Positions 30,901 to 33,645 of a stretch of 33,645 bases of DNA are shown here, piece by piece (the first letter of the stretch is position 1; each line of letters begins with the position of its first letter). A program made the translations under genes and the position numbers. This stretch comes from Lachnospiraceae bacterium (GTDB taxonomy: Bacteria; Bacillota; Clostridia; Lachnospirales; Lachnospiraceae). The DNA lies in NCBI GenBank assembly GCA_017543445.1, contig JAFYGB010000035.1, positions 1 through 33,645 of the forward strand, given 5' to 3'. The notes below the pieces were generated by a model, which saw only the letters and a program-made list of their open reading frames with translations, was not told where the DNA came from and did no database searches.

Positions 30901-31476
30901 GTGCCTATACTGTTGGAATTGTTTTTGACTTTCGCGAAGATCGGGATGTTCACCTTCGGTGGCGGATACGCAATGTTATCGATCATCGAGAACGCCTGCG
31001 TGGAGCGAAAGAAGTGGATCACACATGAGGAGATGATGAACCTCGTGGTGATCGCGGAATCGACGCCCGGACCGATCGCGATCAATTGCGCGACCTTTGT
31101 CGGTTATAAACGCGGGAAGCTTTTGGGCGCGATCGCTGCGACCCTGGGCGTGGTCCTGCCGTCGTTTGTCATCATTTTCGTGATCTCGTTTTTCCTGGAT
31201 CATTTCCTGGAGATCGTCTGGGTGGCAAATGCGTTTAAGGGCATTAAGATCGCGGTCGGCATCCTTATCGTGGATGCGGCGCTGAAGATGCTGAAGAAGA
31301 TGAATCTGACGCCGATTCAGGTTGGAATATTGGCCTGCGCAGTCTGTGCGATACTTCTGATCAGTTTCTTTTCCTGGAACATTTCCTCGATGGTGCTCAT
31401 GCTCTCAGCGGCACTGTTCAGCATTCTGATCCTTCCGTTCACGAAATCAAAAGCAAAGGAGGGATCGAAGACATGA
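30901..31476 (+). CDS. Chromate transporter (CHR), first half
   Basis: A 191-residue membrane protein of the short CHR family with a GTG start after GGAGGAGG. MFTFGGGYAMLSIIE (about 17-31) and ESTPGPIAINCATFVGYKRG (about 59-78) are the family signatures. Short CHR proteins act in pairs with opposite membrane orientation; the partner follows with a 4-base overlap (ATGA). Chromate or another oxyanion may be the substrate; the family name does not prove it. Confidence 0.9.
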   Translation: MPILLELFLTFAKIGMFTFGGGYAMLSIIENACVERKKWITHEEMMNLVVIAESTPGPIAINCATFVGYKRGKLLGAIAATLGVVLPSFVIIFVISFFLDHFLEIVWVANAFKGIKIAVGILIVDAALKMLKKMNLTPIQVGILACAVCAILLISFFSWNISSMVLMLSAALFSILILPFTKSKAKEGSKT

Positions 31477-32030
31477 TCTATTTGGATCTTTTGCTTGGTT
31501 TTCTCCAGGTAGGCTGCTTCTCCTTCGGCGGAGCATACGCTGCGATCCCGCTGATCCAGGACGTGGTGCGTGCCTATGGCTGGATGGACGAGGAGATGCT
31601 TACGTACATGATCGCCGTGAGCGAGAGTACGCCGGGCCCCATCATGGTCAACATGGCCACGTATGTCGGAGCCGCGAAGGGAGGCATCCTCGGGGCCATG
31701 ATCGCTACGACTGCAGTCGTATTGCCCGCATTTATCATCATTATCCTGGTCATGGTCGTGATGAAGAAACTGCTTCAGAACACCTATGTAAAAGCAGTGC
31801 TCAGCGGCCTGAACCCTTGTATCATCGGTATTATCCTGGCGACCGGTCTGTGGATGATCCTGAAAAACAGCGGCATCGCGTCCGGCTCGATCGACATTTT
31901 GACGACGTTCCTGATCGTCGGGATCGGTGCGATCTATTTTGGGTCACGGAAGTTTAAGAAAAGAGGGATCTCGCCGATCACGCTGATCTGCCTATCGGCT
32001 GTGGTCGGAGTCATAGCCTACGGCGTGTAG
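31473..32030 (+). CDS. Chromate transporter (CHR), second half
   Basis: A 185-residue partner of the preceding protein, with CFSFGGAYAAIPLIQDVV (about 15-32) and ESTPGPIMVNMATYVGAAKG (about 51-70). AAAGGAGGG lies within the end of the upstream gene. The overlap suggests equal production of both halves. Confidence 0.9.
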   Translation: MIYLDLLLGFLQVGCFSFGGAYAAIPLIQDVVRAYGWMDEEMLTYMIAVSESTPGPIMVNMATYVGAAKGGILGAMIATTAVVLPAFIIIILVMVVMKKLLQNTYVKAVLSGLNPCIIGIILATGLWMILKNSGIASGSIDILTTFLIVGIGAIYFGSRKFKKRGISPITLICLSAVVGVIAYGV

Positions 32031-32051
32031 GACTTAAGCGGAGGAAAAAAC

Positions 32052-33461
32052 ATGGCGTTTCAGATCATTCGAAATGATATTACAAAAGTAAAGGCGGATG
32101 CAATCGTTAACACGGCCAATCCGAAACCGAAGTATGTGAGCGGGGTGGACTATGCGATCTACACGGCAGCGGGGACTGAGAAGCTGCTGGCCGAGCGGCA
32201 GAAGATTGGGGACATCGCCCCGGGGCAGGCGGCAGAGACGCCTGCGTTTGCATTGCCCGCGAAATATATCATACATACGGTCGGTCCTGCGTGGATCGAT
32301 GGAAAGCACGGCGAGACCGATGTGTTGCGCGAGTGTTACTCGAACAGTTTGCAGCTGGCGCAGAAACTCGGCTGCGAGAGTATCGCGTTTCCGCTGATCG
32401 CCACCGGCGTGGAAGGTTTTCCGAAGCCGGACGCGCTGCAGATCGCAGTAAAAGTGATCGTTGAGTTCCTGGCCAATGCCGATATGGAGATCACGCTGGT
32501 CGTTTTTGACGAGACTTCATTTGTGCTGTCCGGCGGACTGTTCGCCGGCGTGGACGCGTTCATCGATGACAATTACGCGACGGAGCGGTTTGAAAGTGAA
32601 TACGGCCAGGGCATGGCAGCCAGAATGTCGTCGGATATGTCGGGTGATGGTGCCGGTTCTGAGGAACTTGTCAATAAAAGACGAAAAAGCCTGTTTGCGA
32701 GTGGTTTATTCCGAAGAAGAAAGAAGGTCGGTAAGGCGTCAGCGCCCTGCGAAGATGCCGCAATGCCGCGGAGAGAAGAAGCAAAGACGAAGCCCCATGA
32801 GGAGCCGGAAAAGTTTTCCGAGGAAGCATTGGAAGAGGCTGCGGAAGATCTTTGCGAAGAGGCTGCAGAGGAGAGCTACGACGAGGCCGTTGAGGAGATT
32901 GAAGATCTTTGCGAGGAGGCTGCTGAGGAAGAAACTTTCGAAGAGAAGGCTTTCGAGGAGTCTGAAGCAGAGGCTCCCATCCATGAGAAACGAGAAACTG
33001 ACGCTTTCATGGGAGCGGCACTCGATGAAGGAAATAGAACCACCGGTCCGGCCTTTGCTTTCCGACCGATGGCGGAAGCCGCGAAGCCGAAGCGTACGCT
33101 CGATGACCTCATGAAACATGTGAGTGAAACCTGGCAGGAAAGCCTGCTTCGCATGATCGATGAACGTGGTTACACCGATACCGAAGTATATAAGCGAGCA
33201 AACGTCGACCGGAAACTTTTCTCGAAGATCCGAAGCAACGCAAACTATCAGCCCAAGAAGATCACTGCGATGGCGTTCGCACTGGCACTTCGCCTGAGCT
33301 TGGATGAAACAAAAGACTTCCTCCGCCGCGCCGGGTACGCATTGTCCCCCAGCAGTCGATTTGATTTGATCGTAGAATACTTCATCGAACAAGAAGTGTA
33401 TGATACATACACCATCAACCTGGCCCTGTTCGACCACAACCAGCCACTGCTAGGCGTGTAG
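32052..33461 (+). CDS. Macro-domain protein with acidic linker and conserved C-terminal domain
   Basis: A 469-residue protein. The macro domain (about 1-165) has FQIIRNDITKVKADAIVNTA, a variable GVDYAIYTAAG loop and IAFPLIATGVEGFPK, which form the ADP-ribose pocket. An acidic linker (about 235-320) is built of Glu-Ala-rich repeats such as EEALEEAAEDLCEEAAEE. The C-terminal domain (about 345-469), with TDTEVYKRANVDRKLFSKIR and a final NQPLLGV, recurs in Firmicutes macro proteins and is helical, possibly HTH-like. It may bind or remove ADP-ribose. GGAGG precedes the ATG. Confidence 0.87.
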   Translation: MAFQIIRNDITKVKADAIVNTANPKPKYVSGVDYAIYTAAGTEKLLAERQKIGDIAPGQAAETPAFALPAKYIIHTVGPAWIDGKHGETDVLRECYSNSLQLAQKLGCESIAFPLIATGVEGFPKPDALQIAVKVIVEFLANADMEITLVVFDETSFVLSGGLFAGVDAFIDDNYATERFESEYGQGMAARMSSDMSGDGAGSEELVNKRRKSLFASGLFRRRKKVGKASAPCEDAAMPRREEAKTKPHEEPEKFSEEALEEAAEDLCEEAAEESYDEAVEEIEDLCEEAAEEETFEEKAFEESEAEAPIHEKRETDAFMGAALDEGNRTTGPAFAFRPMAEAAKPKRTLDDLMKHVSETWQESLLRMIDERGYTDTEVYKRANVDRKLFSKIRSNANYQPKKITAMAFALALRLSLDETKDFLRRAGYALSPSSRFDLIVEYFIEQEVYDTYTINLALFDHNQPLLGV

Positions 33462-33518
33462 TGAGTAAACTCCCGTTCGCGCCGTGTGCGGATGCGCACC
33501 TTTATTCGAGCGGTGCAC
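33461..33518. repeat. 58-bp direct repeat, first copy
   Basis: Begins on the last base of the macro gene's stop codon with GTGAGTAAACTCCCGTTCGC. Contains the hairpin GTGCG-GATG-CGCAC at 33486-33499. It matches 33588-33645 at 57 of 58 positions. Confidence 0.9.
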
Positions 33519-33587
33519 ATTCGCCGTTCGCTATGCGTACGGCTCATTACGCGCTGTCGCGCTATGCATCCGCAATCGTCTCGAATC

Positions 33588-33645
33588 GTGAGTAAACTCC
33601 CGTTCGCGCCGTGTGCGGATGCGCACTTTTATTCGAGCGGTGCAC
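33588..33645. repeat. 58-bp direct repeat, second copy, cut by window end
   Basis: Same sequence with one C-to-T change, 127 bases after the first copy. The 69 bases between copies are GC-rich and full of short palindromes but show no coding signs. The array may continue beyond the window. Confidence 0.9.

Overview
The window looks like chromosomal DNA of a Gram-positive anaerobe of the Clostridia, most likely a Lachnospiraceae relative. The clues are strong AGGAGG ribosome binding sites, -10 boxes of the form TGGTATAAT, two HD-GYP proteins plus a GGDEF enzyme, a DUF6273 membrane protein, an aldo/keto reductase with a ferredoxin-like tail, and moderately high GC. Nearly every gene is on the + strand; only upp is on the minus strand. 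I saw no rRNA, tRNA, CRISPR array, integrase or transposase.

Layout. 0-3.8 kb: DUF6273 membrane protein, thpR, a zinc-ribbon membrane protein, an unknown protein and an AAA ATPase. 3.9-8.1 kb: a TIGR02452/PARG-like protein and two overlapping MutS-like ATPases. 8.1-9.2 kb: a double-GNAT protein. 9.4-14.6 kb: an ABC exporter (ATPase and two permeases) followed by a NarL-type sensor kinase and response regulator, closed by a clear terminator. 14.8-21.5 kb: single-gene units (GNATs, two SAM methyltransferases, a metallophosphoesterase, a SEL1-like repeat protein, a TIM-barrel isomerase) and a decayed phosphotransferase/GNAT relic. 21.6-22.7 kb: aldo/keto reductase. 22.9-28.1 kb: a c-di-GMP cluster of HD-GYP, GGDEF and a frameshifted second HD-GYP. 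28.1-28.7 kb: upp. 28.9-33.5 kb: a broken YfcC-type transporter, an XRE regulator fused to a superoxide-reductase-like domain, a split chromate transporter and a macro-domain protein. The window ends inside a second, unrelated direct repeat with a 127-bp period.

The most striking feature is a family of 26 short palindromic elements confined to 3.8-22.8 kb. Sixteen are simple 33-bp units: inverted ATGTGACAA/TTGTCACAT ends around a GAACCGTCCCC core. Ten are composite 54-58-bp units in which a second palindrome (GTTGCAGGTC/GACCTGCAAC) is added. When elements are stacked they are separated by exactly 12 bases in 8 of 10 cases. Both stems show paired changes that keep them complementary. The elements fill the gap between one gene's stop codon and the next gene's ribosome binding site. 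In two places a composite unit of 54 or 57 bp is read in frame and joins two enzyme domains into one polypeptide (GNAT-methyltransferase and phosphoesterase-GNAT). In six further places the element supplies the C-terminal residues and stop codon of the upstream reading frame.

Inference: this is a mobile or recombining structured intercistronic element that also remodels proteins, comparable in outcome to the Rickettsia palindromic elements but with a different sequence and with an ordered array form. Similar GGGGACGGTTCT repeats exist in other Clostridia as far as I recall, so the family may not be new. The ordered 12-base spacing, the composite form and the protein-fusing role are the parts most worth checking.
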